Assembly: GCA_009760855.2 (NCBI GenBank)
Contig: WPIO01000006.1
Coordinates: 1,587,501 to 1,651,500, forward strand
Source of the DNA: Cristatella mucedo
Lineage: Eukaryota > Bryozoa > Phylactolaemata > Cristatellidae
Direction of reading: 5' to 3'
Length of the DNA: 64,000 bases
A model generated the notes under the pieces. That model was given only the letters and a program-made list of their open reading frames with translations. It was not told the origin of the DNA and made no database searches. This document shows positions 35,238 to 46,056 of the stretch, piece after piece; position 1 is the stretch's first letter; the number at the start of each line of letters is the position of its first letter. The position numbers and the translations under genes were made by a program.

Positions 35238-35300
35238 TTGAGTTCTCCGAGGGCGCTTTATCAAGTGCATTATTATTATTATTATCGTTATTATTATTAC
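35128..35300 (+). mobile_element. LINE-A tail with GA expansion in the hairpin loop
   Basis: The tail is bounded by TTGCATTTCCCTTTGCAGC, GTAAAGCGCCTAGA on the left and GAGGGCGCTTTATCAAGTGC plus (ATT)n on the right. The normal short loop AAAGAGATTGAGTT has been expanded into about 65 bp of GA dinucleotides (35165-35231) followed by the intact GATTGAGTTCTC. Confidence 0.85.
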
Positions 35301-35387
35301 CTTCAGCCTCTGATAGGTGAGATGAGATAATAACCAGGCACCTGCATGCAAATCTTTAAGTTTAAAGTAAGACTCTAGCTGATAATG

Positions 35388-35787
35388 AACAGAATAATAA
35401 TAACAGTAATGTATTTGTATAGTACCCTCAGAGAACTTAATCTATTAATCGGCACTTTACATTTGCTGAAAAAAAGCATGACTAAATGTTTAATGATAGC
35501 ATGCTCAATGTCAACAAGCATATCATGGTTAGAAGTGGCATGCACTGGGTCACCATGCAAATATGGTTAGTGGCAGTATACACAGTGTCAGCATGCATAA
35601 GCATGCAAACGACGAATCACATGGACCCACTAAATACAGTGATAAATAGATGCGTTGTAGCTTCTTTCAAAATGTCGTCACACAAGGGTTGTCGTGATGC
35701 CAGTCGGAAGTGAGTTCCAGGTTTTTGGAGCGTACTAACTAAAGCAGGGTATCCAAAGGATTTGAGGTTTGCATGAGGTAACCGAAA
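35388..35787 (-). mobile_element. LINE-A 3' part
   Basis: It has the complement of the ATT tail, a mutated hairpin (AGTACCCTCAGAGAACTTAA ... CGGCACTTTACAT), the 3' UTR, and the coding end (GGAAGTGAGTTCCAGGTTTT). It is truncated at about 35787, next to a plus-strand LINE-B piece. Confidence 0.8.
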
Positions 35788-35789
35788 CG

Positions 35790-35998
35790 GTAACCGAAAC
35801 CGAGCTGCTGCTCATAGGACACCGTAAGCGTGTGGCTGGATTAAAAGGCTTTGAACTTCTAATACGTGCTGCTGCTGTGCGACCATCACCACGTGCTCGA
35901 ACTTTAGGCGTCGTTTTTGGACAGCTGCCTCAATTTTAAAAGCTCCGTTCAGAAGACTGCTTCTATAGCTAGCCATCACGTCAGATCCCTATCCAATG
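35790..35998 (+). mobile_element. LINE-B internal fragment
   Basis: Translation gives TELLLIGHRKRVAGLKGFEL then RARTLGVVF and SVQKTASIASHHVRSLSNV, the region just after the RT fingers in LINE-B. Both ends are truncated, and it is wedged between two LINE-A fragments. Confidence 0.75.
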
Positions 35999-36175
35999 TT
36001 ATTTGTGTTGTTTAGCAAGCATGATATTACTCACCTTTCAATCGCGTTTTCTTTTGTAGCAAATGTAAAGCGCCTAGAAAGAAATGAGAAAAGAAAGAGC
36101 GAATAGAGAGAGAGAGAGAGAGAAAGGGAGTTCTCTGAAGGCGCTTTATCAAGTGCACTATTATTATTATTATTA
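35999..36175 (+). mobile_element. LINE-A tail with GA expansion in the hairpin loop
   Basis: TTAGCAAGCATGATATTACT, TTTTGTAGCAAATGTAAAGC and GCCTAGAAAGAAATGAG lead into a GA-rich loop (GCGAATAGAGAGAG..., about 36100-36128). GGGAGTTCTCTGAAGGCGCT, TTATCAAGTGC and (ATT)n follow. The stem arms are intact while the loop is expanded, as at 35128, but with a different insert. Confidence 0.8.
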
Positions 36176-36635
36176 CGATGCCTAGGCTAGTGGGACAGTA
36201 GATCTGGAATTTAGGCTGGTTCCGAAGAATAAAATGACATACAAAAAGAGTGACAAAACTTTGAAGTTGATGCATTGCTTAACTGGTAGCCAGTGCAGGT
36301 CGGCGAGAAGTGGTGCTATGTGGCAACTGCGATGCTCACGACAGACAAGCTTAGCTACAGAGTTTTGTACCAGCTGTAAACGCCCTGTTTACACAGGCTG
36401 GTAGTGCAGCAAGCAGTGAGTTACAGAAGTTGAGACATGATATGACAAATGCATGGATCAATTTAGATGTAGTATGTCTTTCTAAGTAAGTCCGAGTTTC
36501 AGCAATGTTAAGTAGCTGAAAGTAAACAGACTTGACTTGGAGCTGATGTGATAGAAAGAAAGTAGCTCAAGTTCTCTAGTTTCAGTGTTGGTTTCCTGAG
36601 TAGTTGCTTGATTACAAGCTTTTTGAAAGGCGATT
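36176..36635 (-). mobile_element. LINE-A coding fragment
   Basis: The minus strand encodes the HWLPVKQ..DFKV block (GTAGCCAGTGCAGGTCGGC on the plus strand) and GAGTTTTGTACCAGCTGTAA, ending in an RT N-terminal-like scrap (GCTTTTTGAAAGGCGA). The tail is missing, and it abuts the tail of the preceding plus-strand copy. Confidence 0.75.
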
Positions 36636-36639
36636 ATGT

Positions 36640-36758
36640 TTACGGCAGGGGTGCGTCACTTGGACTTCATCACCCAGGTCGTGGGTTTGGCTTTTGCAGC
36701 GGGCCAGCCTTAGTGTCTGCTGCAAGTAGTAGTGATTGCTGTTAAGGCTTTTTTTAAA
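36640..36758 (+). mobile_element. SINE-1-like fragment, diverged
   Basis: CACCCAGGTCGTGGGTTTGG, TGCTGCAAGTAGTAGTGATT and GCTGTTAAGGCTTTTT follow SINE-1 order, with the B box damaged. A CT run follows directly. Confidence 0.5.
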
Positions 36759-37901
36759 TTCTCTCTCTCTATATCTGTCTCTCTCCTGCTTCGTCACTTG
36801 CTCGGTACTTGCTGGCTTTCTTATCTCTCACACAGTTGCAGATCGGTTTGGCACTTATTACTTGGCAGGATGCAAGAATAAAAATAACCTCTGGTATTGA
36901 TGCAGCATGTTGATCGCAGCACAAACATATCACCGAAGCAAAGTAAGGAGATGTAGGGCTATTCGTGATATTGATTGGCTGCAGCAGCTATGAAGCCCAA
37001 GCATTTGGCCTTAGTACGAGGAATGATGAAGTGAGTGACGTGAGCTTTTCGCAGCCGTAGAGCTTCTGGATGATGGTGCGGTTTTGGACTCTTTGGATGA
37101 GCTTAGTAGCGAGGCAGATATTTGCCACTTGCTAATTTGTTTCGTTTCTGGTATTACAGCCAGACCGATCGTACACTTATAGTTTATCGTAGGTTAATGT
37201 TGCCGAAATAAGTTGTCACGGGCTGTAAACGTTCTGGCGCATTCTGCAGCTGCTCGTGCTATTTCTGTGAGTGAGCAAGTACGTTCGCACAAAAGTGAAT
37301 AGAGCTAGAAAGCTAACCGGCGGTTCCCGGAAAGCAAACCGCGGACTCAAAAGAGAAGCTAGGCAGAGCAGTTGACAGGCGCAGCAGCCAAGTAAAATCA
37401 ATGTGGTTGGAACGATGAGCCGATATGTAAATGAACCAGATATCGGTACAGCGAGCCAACGCTTCTTACAGATCCCGGGCTGGGTCCCTTCTCGACAAGC
37501 TGAGCTCACTTCAGCATCGCCAACAAAGTGCGAGCAAGGCTTACGTATGCATGTCGGCATCGATAGGCACAGCAATCAGTGGGCGCCACGTGACCCCACT
37601 AGGGCTGACCGAACGAGGAGTCGTGGCAGGCATGAATTCTCCTCGCTTGACATCTCAGCTTAGCTCTCCTGTCTGATTGGCTGTTTCGACCAAAGTTGAA
37701 ATATGACGCCTTCACTTAATTCTGATTGCAACCCAACCATCCTATATCCAGCTGCCTATAATCATTGGCCAAGCTGTTCGTTAAAGGAATACCATGCGTG
37801 TGCTTACTATTTGGCATGTACACGATCTATTACAGAAATGTTAGGTATCGGCCTTCTGGACATTAAAACTGAGGCTTCCAATAGTAAGTAGTAAAGATAT
37901 T
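36759..37901. other. unassigned non-coding stretch
   Basis: Frames of 80-119 codons at 37216-37676 overlap on both strands. The minus-strand one has a hydrophobic stretch but no family resemblance, so I do not call it. Confidence 0.45.
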
Positions 37902-38072
37902 TTAGCCGCGATGGCACACTAGGTAAGGCGGTTGCTTTTCATGACCTCGGAAGCGAGGTCGTAAGTTCGGTTCCTGCGGTGGGCGATCCTTTGTCGCCAC
38001 TGCAAGCGGTGGTGATAGCCGTAAAGGCTCTTCTGTCGCAATAAAAAAAATGTAATCGGCTAGTATATTTCC
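37902..38072 (+). mobile_element. SINE-1 copy
   Basis: TAGCCGCGATGGCACACTAG, GTAAGGCGGTTGCTTTTCAT, the B box variant GTTCGGTTCC, TGCGGTGGGCGATCC, GGTGATAGCCGTAAAGGCTC and AATCGGCTAGTATATTT. Nearly full length. Confidence 0.85.
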
Positions 38073-38239
38073 CCCTTTTACATAATGATTTCTTGCATGC
38101 TTGTGCGGTAATGTATTTCCGTCTGCTACTCCACTAAGCCGCACAGACCAAGCTTGTGTGGTGCTAGAGAGTTTGCTATAGCCTACTCGTGGATCTAAGA
38201 GGCTTTCAGTGCGAATGTGGTACCAACAGGACTTCATCC

Positions 38240-38765
38240 ATAACAAAGAGAAAATGATAAGCTGAGTCAGGTAGGCCGTCGAGGAAGTGGTTCAGCATTT
38301 ACCCAAGTATGAAGGAGCCAAGCAATGGCGAGCCTTGTAGGTCAGGGTAAGAACTTGGCTCTGTTTCCATTGATCGAGCAGGAGCCGTCGCAGCTCCTTC
38401 AGCATAGGAGACACTTGGCTGAACCTCCGGGCTTCGTCGACTAGCCCTGCAAGCATATTCAGTCCAGCGGTTAAGGTGCTCAGCCCGACCAAGGTCTGGC
38501 TGAGGTCGTGGGCTCGAGCCCCGAGGCATATGTGAAGCGCATAACTAGAGATTAAGTTCTCTTAGGTCGCTATACAAGTGAATTATATTTATTATTTATA
38601 TTTACCAGCTGCAGTGGCTTAATGGCTCTTTTCGATAGCCATGCCGAAATGGGATTGCAGTAGTCCAGCCTAGACAGAACCGCTGAGCTAATTAGATTGC
38701 AGCAAGCCGTCGTGGTAGACGGTCCCTAATCTTCGACAGAGATCTAACGTGATTGTTACAATTCA
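38240..38765 (-). mobile_element. LINE-B-like fragment split by SINE-2
   Basis: The minus strand reads LLLDQWKQSQVLTLTYKARH then CLAPSYL, the C-terminal block that corresponds to HWLPV..RI..KVL in relatives. Plus-strand landmarks CCAAGCAATGGCGAGCCTT and TTGCAGTAGTCCAGCC..GACAG resemble those at 50300-50560. A SINE-2 at 38458-38600 separates the two halves. Confidence 0.65.
38458..38600 (+). mobile_element. SINE-2 copy inside LINE-B
   Basis: TCCAGCGGTTAAGGTGCTCA, GACCAAGGTCTGGCTGAGG, GGGCTCGAGCCCC, TGTGAAGCGC and TTAAGTTCTCTTAGGTCGCT. The 5' few bases of the head are missing or altered. Confidence 0.75.
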
Positions 38766-40494
38766 TATCCCATTGAGCTTGAGCTCTTAGCTTCAATGGC
38801 TGAGGGAAGCTGCTGAGTCGCAGCATGGCTTTCTTAACGGCTCATCTCTAGCTACTGACTTCTTTGCAGCACACAGTTGTGATCTCTTAGCAGCAACGCC
38901 CTGAAGTCGCCAGCTACAGCTTCAGCTTAAGCCATGGGGGCCTCAGAGTGAGTCTGTTATAGCAACTGATCGACGAGTGATAGCCGGAGAATGTAATGTA
39001 CAATGTGAAATAAATGAAATTCAATTCGACCTTTCAGAAAGTCCCTTCCCAGCATAAAAATGCCACTGCTCCTCATGATGCCATTGGCAAGTATGCGTTC
39101 GACTGCACAAGTTTTAGGATAATACTTATCACAGTGTGACGTTTGCAACGGTGAGCTGTTGCACGATAAAGACAGGCTGAAAGGCTCTTAATTGCCCCGA
39201 TTGGATGGTCTGCTGCAACGAATACTAAAATACGTCTGCAGGTGCCAAGGTGCAGGTGAAGGTGCCGGTTACTGCCAAGCCTGGTTCCTTGGGGAAGCTT
39301 CGTCGAATGAAGAGGCGCCACCTTTTGCAGGTGTTGGTATATAATTGGATAGTAAAAAAAAACGTTTATGCACGATTAAACACTGTTGCAAGGCCCAATA
39401 ACCAATCAGGAACTTCCAGAATTTCCCAAGAGCTCTTACTTCTAGCCGCTGTGCCTTGTTAAATTCTTTACTGCAATCAAAGCTGTCACTCACTCTTTTG
39501 CTAGCCCGCGAATCCTTCCTAGAAGACTGCGCATGTATTGGCTTCACCCTTCAACTTTACCGACAGTCCTTAAACTTATTGGGATGCCTAGTGCATCGGC
39601 GCCCTCTGATATTCACGTCACAGTCACTATCGAATGCAGTGGGCAGTGGCTTTTCCACATCTGCTAGTTTTTGCTGTGCACGCATTTCCCTACTTTGAGT
39701 TTGCTTCAAGAGGCTGTATGACTTAAATTATTATTATACATTTGTTCTCAACTGGGACGGGCGGCCCTCGCCCCTCACACTGATGCTGCAGGGGTGATGG
39801 GCCTGGTAATGGGCCGCCGCGTAATGTCCCTTCTTCAGACCACTTCTTTTGGTTGTTAGTCCCCCAACGGTTTGGTTTTCTTATCAGTTGGGTTCTTTGG
39901 CCTCTTTCTTTCCTAAGCTAAACGTCAGGTTTGACCCTGATGATGGTCATGCCTCTGAGTTCGCTTGTTCGTGCGGGTAATACTATTGATGATAATACAT
40001 TTGTTACAGCGCCCTAAGATAACCCAATCTCTTTCTAGGCGAAGTCAGTAGCGTCGATATGCATAAGCCTTTCGTCGCTGAGCCAGTAAGCCGCACTGGT
40101 TGGTACGCCATGTATGACCTGTCCAGTGCAAGCTGATGAATGCGTAGGCTAACTCGAAGTCGGGGACAAGAGCTGATTGGCGGCCTCTAGGAAGTGCCGA
40201 ACATCCCTGAATGTGATTAACCTCAAAATAGCTTATCCTCTAGCAATTGTACCATCGATGAATGACGGGAGCCACCATCGAAGCATGGAACTGTTGTGAG
40301 ACTTTTTACTTTCAAGCAACTGTGAAGTTGCTTACCCCTGCTAAGCTGGGGCAGATTGCTCATCTCGAGAATAGCTCTGAGCGGCATTCACCGGCGAGGA
40401 CACGTGCTTTGCTTCAATTGCTGCGTGGCTATAGCATTTCTTTAGCGCCTGCCATTCCACCCCGAATCTTATGCCAGCCGAATAGGCCCAAGAT
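38766..40494. other. unassigned stretch with one LINE-A tail scrap
   Basis: A LINE-A/SINE-2 tail scrap sits at 40003-40040 on the minus strand (ACAGCGCCCTAAGATAACCC, AATCTCTTTCTAGGCG). The sequence TACATTTGTT occurs at both 39736 and 39997, flanking about 260 bp of unrelated DNA, possibly an insertion. No gene recognised. Confidence 0.4.
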
Positions 40495-41520
40495 AATAAT
40501 AATAATATAATAATTCACTTGATAAAGCGCCCTCAGAGAACTTAATCTCTCTTTAGGCGCTTTAGATTTGCTGCAAAGGGAAATGCAATTGAATGGTGGG
40601 TAAAGTCATGCTTGATAAACAAACAAAATAAATAACATGGTTAGGAGTGACATGCACAGGGTCAGCATGCAAATGTGGTTAGTGGCAGCATGCTCAGATA
40701 AGCATATGAGCACACATAAGCACATGAAGGACGAATCACAGGGACCCACTAAATGCTGTCTTAAATAGGTGTGTTTTTCAATTCTTTTTAAATATGATCA
40801 GGTCAGGGGATGTTCTGACGCAGCTCGGTAGGGAGTTCCAGGCTTTGGGAGCATACGAACTAAATGCACGGTCTCTAAAGGATCTGAAGGTTTGTACGGG
40901 GTATTTGTAGAGTGTTGGATTCCGAAAAGCGGGTGGTACGAGGCTTGGCCTGGTGAGGGAGTAGATCTGAGAGATAGGCTGGAGCCAAAGAATGAAATGA
41001 CCTAAAAGTGAGCGACAAACCTTGAAGTCAATACGTTGCTTGACTGGTAGCCAGTGCAGGTCGGCGAGAAGTGGTGTGATGTGGCAACTGCAACGCTCAC
41101 GAAAGACAAGCTTAGCTGCAGAGTTTTGCACCAGCTGCAATCGCCTGATCGCACATGCCGGTAGGCCAGCGAGCAGTGAGTTGCAGAAGTCGAGACGGGA
41201 TGTCACGAATGCATGGACCAACTTAGATGTGGTATCTTTATCTAAACAAGCCCAAATTTTACCAATGCTATGAAGCTAAAAATGGGCAGATTTGACTGTG
41301 GAGCTGATATGGTCGTCTAATGAGATTTCGCTTTGGAATATGACACCTAGATTTTGAGCTGATTCAACAGGAGATATGCTGGCAGAGCCAGTTTTGAGTT
41401 TCAGCCTTTCCAATTCGTGAATCACACTGGGTTTGCCCATAACTAGCAAGTTAGTTTTATATGGTAGGTTGACCCTCATCATAACCAGGAGTCTGCTAAG
41501 ACCGGTCACCTTCTTACGAA
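40495..41520 (-). mobile_element. LINE-A copy, 3' half
   Basis: Tail complement (AATAATTCACTTGATAAAGC), hairpin, 3' UTR, then a minus-strand frame at 41221-40778. That frame carries VHAFVTSRLDFCNSLLAGLP, CAIRRLQLVQNSAAKLVFRE, HWLPVKQRIDFKV and FSSYAPKAWNSLPSCVRTSP. Upstream (41530-41276) LVMGKPSVIHELERLKLKTG follows in another frame. It is one of the better-preserved 3' halves and lacks the RT palm. Confidence 0.85.
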
Positions 41521-41701
41521 GGGCTCCCAAAATTGTATTGCTTTTTTTGGAGATTGTAGACGGAAGCCAATTGCCTGGACACTTTTTTCTTGGGAACTTC
41601 TAATTTTCGACTGTTTTACAGATCGGATAGCTAGGCAGGGCCGACACCAGTCGACGCACAAAGTACCCCTTTCCCGAAGATGTAGGCACTCATATAAATA
41701 A

Positions 41702-41850
41702 ATAAAAAAATATATATATACAATTCATTTGTATAGCGCCCAAAGAGAACTTAATCTCTATTCAGGAACTTCACATATGCCTCGGAACTCGAGCCCAAGA
41801 CCTCAGCCAGACCTTGGTCGGGCGAGCACCTTAACAGCAGGACTCATGGT
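41702..41850 (-). mobile_element. SINE-2 copy
   Basis: On the plus strand: CAATTCATTTGTATAGCGCC, GAGAACTTAATCTCTATTCA, CTCGAGCCCAAGACCTCAGC, CAGACCTTGGTCGGGCGAGC. The right hairpin arm is mutated and the head end is degraded. Confidence 0.75.
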
Positions 41851-42186
41851 GAAAGCACGTCAGACTTAAACTACAGCTACGGCACTGATTCTGATTCTGC
41901 AGCTTATCCGAATAAAATCTATAAGGGCAAACTATCGCACTCAGACGTCGAGATTACCATAGAGACTGCAGCCAGAAACTCGCCTCTTGTGCCACCAATG
42001 TGCACCGCGTGACAACCCCCCACGTGACCACGAAGCTTCCTGCCATTTTGTACCTTTCGGCTGATCAAGCGGGAAATCCCATGCACATACTGTGTATGTC
42101 ATCTTATGGGAATTCAGAACATCAGCAGGCGCATTCGAGACTGGCGAAGGTCTGCCAGCAAATAACTGCTGCTTACCCATAGAGGG

Positions 42187-42361
42187 TGAGCCGAGATGGC
42201 ACACCAGGTACGGCGGTTGCTTTTCACGACCTCGGCCCCGAGGTCGTGGGCTCAAATCCTGCGGTGGGCGATCCTTTATTGCCGCTGCCAGCGGTTGTGA
42301 TAGCCGTAAAGGCTCTTCTGTCGCTACACAAGAGAGGCTGTTAAGTCAGCTAGTATTTTGT
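42187..42361 (+). mobile_element. SINE-1 copy
   Basis: TGAGCCGAGATGGCACACCA, GGTACGGCGGTTGCTTTTCA, a B box variant GGCTCAAATCC, TGCGGTGGGCGATCC, GTGATAGCCGTAAAGGCTCT and TTAAGTCAGCTAGTATTTTG. Full length by comparison with the other copies. Confidence 0.85.
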
Positions 42362-43248
42362 TTTTCTTTTTTCTTTAGAGCCAACTTCCGATTATAGTAG
42401 ATACGATTTTCTATAAATAAGCATCGCTATGGAGCTGCTGTGTGAACTTGCGTTTTTTGATAAGTTTTTCTTATCTTTACAACCTGCTGAACTTCACTGG
42501 CGACTTCGAGGGTCTGAGCTGAGACCCAATCGATGAATTTTGTCTGGTTTATTCTATGCGGTACTCAAAATCATCTCCCTGTTCGTTTTAAAGTAGCGAA
42601 CCCTATTTATTATTTTCTATCAGAGACCGCTCTGCAGATCCTGTACGGATATGAGCTATCGTAGCTGGTGTGCCAATGTAGGAGCTCTCTAGTGCGGTGA
42701 AGGATTGCTTTGGCATTTACGCTCACAGTAGATCATTATAAAAGTCCGACGATTGTTCAGTTTTCTTGTTTTGCTCTCAAATATATTCAATAATTTGAGG
42801 GGTGATTTTACTGGCTGAACCTCCCAATTAAAGTGTGTTTAGTCTCAGGCTTAAGAAATTCATTTTTCTCTATGATAACTCATTCTTGATGCATTCCTCG
42901 ACTGATAAATAGCATTGATACTCCTATAAAACACTGTGGCATGCATAAGCGTTCATCAAACCGGTAAAAATGCAGATGGGGATACAAGCGTTAGCCTAAA
43001 CTAAGCTCCTATAAATGTTAGACCGTTCTCAGTTAATTCCAAGAGCCACCTTCAGTATAAGCCAGGCTGACATGTCAAACAACCCAATGCTTGGGGCTGT
43101 GATGGAGTCAGGGGACAGCGACCTGGTCCACCCCTATTCCTATGCCTATCAACCGTCACCAACGACGGAGACATATCTTAATTTCACTATATGAGCAGCC
43201 GCCGAGTCGTGTTGAATAACATTTTGATTTTTCAAATATAATTTTTAT
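42362..43248. other. unassigned non-coding stretch
   Basis: AT-richer DNA with no supported feature. Confidence 0.5.
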
Positions 43249-43689
43249 TCAATGCAGGTCGAGCACCACCTAGTTGAACTGCTGCATCAGTTTCAGCCTG
43301 ATTGCGACCTCAGGTCCTGTGTGGACAATAAATTAGATGTCCCATTTCTCCGCTTAAAGACCGCTGGCGACAAAAGCTTTAGCTCAGCAGGTCCTAGACT
43401 GAGGAACTCGCTTCCACATTTCTGAAGCAACGACAACTGCTCTCCTACTACCGACTACGGCTCATCCTTTTCAGCGGTCCTGAGCTACTACTTCCACGCT
43501 ACTCACAACCTCAACTGCTCTCCTGACTCTGCTATGCTTCCCACTTTCTCTTTGTTTCGTGAGACGAAGTTTGTTGGCTACCGAATGCGTAGCGAAAGCC
43601 GCATTGGCTGTGAGTGCGCTAAACAAAACTCTCATGTGTAACACCCACATGGTCTTTATGACTTTGTGGAGTTGCAAACGGAGATAATA
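43249..43689 (+). mobile_element. LINE-B 3' part
   Basis: CACCTAGTTGAACTGCTGCA, GGACAATAAATTAG, CAGCAGGTCCTAGACTGAGG, AACTCGCTTCC, the 3' UTR and GTTGGCTACCGAATGCGTAG, then CTTTGTGGAGTTGCAAACGG and AGATAATAATATCG at the junction. The expected ACATT tail is replaced by the neighbouring LINE-A end, so the LINE-A copy probably landed in the LINE-B tail. Confidence 0.8.
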
Positions 43690-45655
43690 ATATCGATGCA
43701 CTTGATAAAGCGCCCTCAGAGAACTTAATCTCTTTCTAGGCGCTTTACATATGCTGCAAAGAGAAATGCGATTGAATGGTGAGTAATATCATGCTTGATA
43801 AACAACATGAATAACACGGTTAGGGGTGACATGCACAGGGTCGGCATGCAAATGTGGTTAGTGGCAGCATGCACAGTGTCAGCACGCATAAGCACATGAA
43901 GGACGAATCACAGGGACCCACTAAATGCTGTCTTAAATAGGTGTGTTTTTCAATTCTTTTTAAATATGTCAAGTCGTGGGATGTTCTGACGCAAGTCGGG
44001 AGTGAGTTCCAGGCTTTGGAAACGTACGAGGTAAATGCACGGTCTCCAAAGGATTTGAGGTTTGTACGAGGTATTAGTAAACTTTTGGATTCCGAAAAGC
44101 AGGTGGTACGATGCTTGGCCTGATGAGGGAGTAGATCTGAGAGATAGGCTGGAGCCAAAGAATGAAGTGACCTAAAAGTGAGCAACAAAACCTTGAAGTC
44201 GATCCGTTGCTTGACTGGTAGCCAGTGCAGGTCGGCGAGAAGTGGTGTGATGTGGCAACTACAACGCTCACGAAAGACAAGCCTAGCTGCAGAGTTTTGC
44301 ACCAGCTGTTATCGCCTGATTGCACATGCCGGCAGGCCAGTAAGCAGTGAGTTACAGAAGTCAAGGTAGGATTTCGCGAATGCATGGACCAACTTGGACG
44401 TGGTATCCTTATCTAAACAAGCCCGAATTTTAGCAATATTATGTAGCTGAAAGTAGGCAGATTTTACTGTGAAGCTGATGTGGTCGTCTAACGAGAGGTC
44501 ACTTTGGAACATGACACCTAGATTTCAAGCTGATTCAACAGGAGATATGCTGGACGAGCCAATTTTGAGCGTCAGCCTTTTCAATTTCTGAATCACACTG
44601 GGCTTGCCCATAACTAATAAGTTAGTTTTTTCATCGTTTATTTTTAGAAAATTTGCTGCCATCCATGTGCGGACGTCGTCAATACATGCAGAAAGTGAGT
44701 TGAGAGAATTCGAGGTGCTCGAAGGCTGGGAGACAAAGTACGACTGAGTATCATCCGCATAGAAGTGAAAGTCTAGATTGTGCTTGGCAATCACATCAGC
44801 AAGAGGGAGAGTATAAACCGTGAAAAGAACCGGACCTAGCACGTTGCCCTGAGGTACCCCATATTTCAGAGGTATGTCGGATGATCTTTGTCCATTCACG
44901 TCGATACTCTAGAGTCTCCCGCTGAGATAGAACCTGAAACATTGCAGAGCAGTGCCAGTGATGCCCAGGCGAGATGAGAGGCGCTCTAGAAGGACTTTGT
45001 GATCGATAGTATCAAAAGCTGCCGAAAGATCGAGCCAAACAAGCAGATACACTCTACCCATGTCTGCATTCCTAAGTATGTCGTTGTATACCCTAAGCAA
45101 TGCTGACTCTGTGGAGTGATTCACTCTAAAGCCAAACCGGAGCTTACTAGCATGGTTTGAAGTTTCTAAATATGAGTTCAGCTGGTCAGCCACGACCCGT
45201 TCCAGTGTCTTTGATAAAAAAAGATAGAAGGGAGACTTGGGGGAAGTTGCTGTAGTTCTCTTGGTCTAGTGACGCTTTCTTGAGAAATGACCTGACTAAA
45301 GCTTTTTTGAAAGGTGCTGGGACATGACCTGAGGCTAATGACATAATAATGATGTTAGTTATGCATCTCAGCAGCAGATCAATGCAACGTAGGAACAGGA
45401 CAGTGGGAATAGGGTCCAGAGGACTCGTCTTCTTGATTTGGATTCGAACTTCAGGACTAGATCACTAGTGACCTGCTTAAATGTAGACATTGAGGTGCAG
45501 CCAGGAATCGGGGAACAGCGTTGTGGGAGATGTTATCATCACAAGGATGTACTCCCTGAACTTGTCTATCTTCTGCACACAAAATTGAGAGAAGCGATGG
45601 GCTGGATAGATCATCACAAGGATCATCTGATAAGGAGCTTATCTGGGAGCAGTTG
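43690..45655 (-). mobile_element. LINE-A, longest copy in the window
   Basis: A CR1/L2-like retrotransposon covering RT palm through 3' tail. The hairpin (AAAGCGCCCTCAGAGAACTT ... TCTAGGCGCTTTACA on the plus strand) is at 43706-43750. The 3' UTR includes near-duplicate motifs CATGCACAGGGTC and CATGCACAGTGTC. Coding remnants occupy 43820-45200, and more degraded sequence continues to about 45655. The 5' part with the apurinic-type endonuclease is absent, so the copy is truncated and non-autonomous. Confidence 0.85.
43900..45193 (-). pseudogene. LINE-A reverse transcriptase and C-terminal region, broken
   Basis: Four successive minus-strand pieces lie in different frames or are separated by stops. 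Piece 1 (45193-44909) has NHSTESALLRV and the palm motif LDLSAAFDTIDH (residues 54-65) with its Asp. Piece 2 (44899-44525) has GVPQG (residues 14-18) and FYADD (residues 46-50), then WMAANFLKINDEKTNLLVM. Piece 3 (44512-44309) has KSAYFQLHNIAKIRACLDKD. Piece 4 (44302 on) has HWLPVKQRIDFKV and SKAWNSLPTCVRTS. The catalytic Asp residues are all still readable, but the frame is broken at least three times. The original protein copied LINE-A RNA at the target site. Confidence 0.85.
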
Positions 45656-45756
45656 AGATACATTACATTACCTACATGAAAAAATTCAAAGTCTTGTACC
45701 CCACATTCAGATTTTGTAGGTCTTGGCCCCGGATGAAAATCCTGGTTCCGCCACTG
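45656..45756 (-). mobile_element. hAT-type terminal fragment or MITE end
   Basis: Read on the minus strand it starts CAGTGGCGGAACCAGGATTT, a form typical of hAT terminal inverted repeats. It continues for about 90 bp with no coding potential. A LINE-B-like scrap (GAGATACATTACATTACC) lies at its inner edge. No second terminus was found, so the element is incomplete or the call is wrong. Confidence 0.5.
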
Positions 45757-45981
45757 TTGAGGCGTGCTTGTCAAGCACTATACTTTACCTGCTACTTGCT
45801 CTACTCGTTGGTATAAGTGGCCAGTGCATGATAGTCTGAGGTGGCACCTGGTTTATAGCTCTCAATTTCTTGGGTTTGGACTGAAATCGTAGCTATCATT
45901 CCTATCAGAAGATTGCAGCATGTGTAACATGAGGCAGTTGGCTGTAAATTACAGTGCTAGCCCGCAGTCATATTAGTAATA

Positions 45982-46056
45982 ATAACAATAATAATGCACT
46001 TGATAAAGCGCCCTCAGAGAACGCAATCTCTTTCTAGGCGCTTTACATTTGCTCAC
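45982..46056 (-). mobile_element. LINE-A tail-only insertion
   Basis: AATAATAATGCACTTGATAA, AGCGCCCTCAGAGAACGC and CTCTTTCTAGGCGCTTTACA are followed by TTTGCT and then unrelated DNA. Only the hairpin tail is present, on the minus strand. Confidence 0.8.

Noticed and set aside
37216-37575. 119-codon minus-strand frame with a hydrophobic segment
   Set aside because: It overlaps open frames on the other strand and has no recognisable family. The hydrophobic stretch alone is not evidence of a membrane protein gene.
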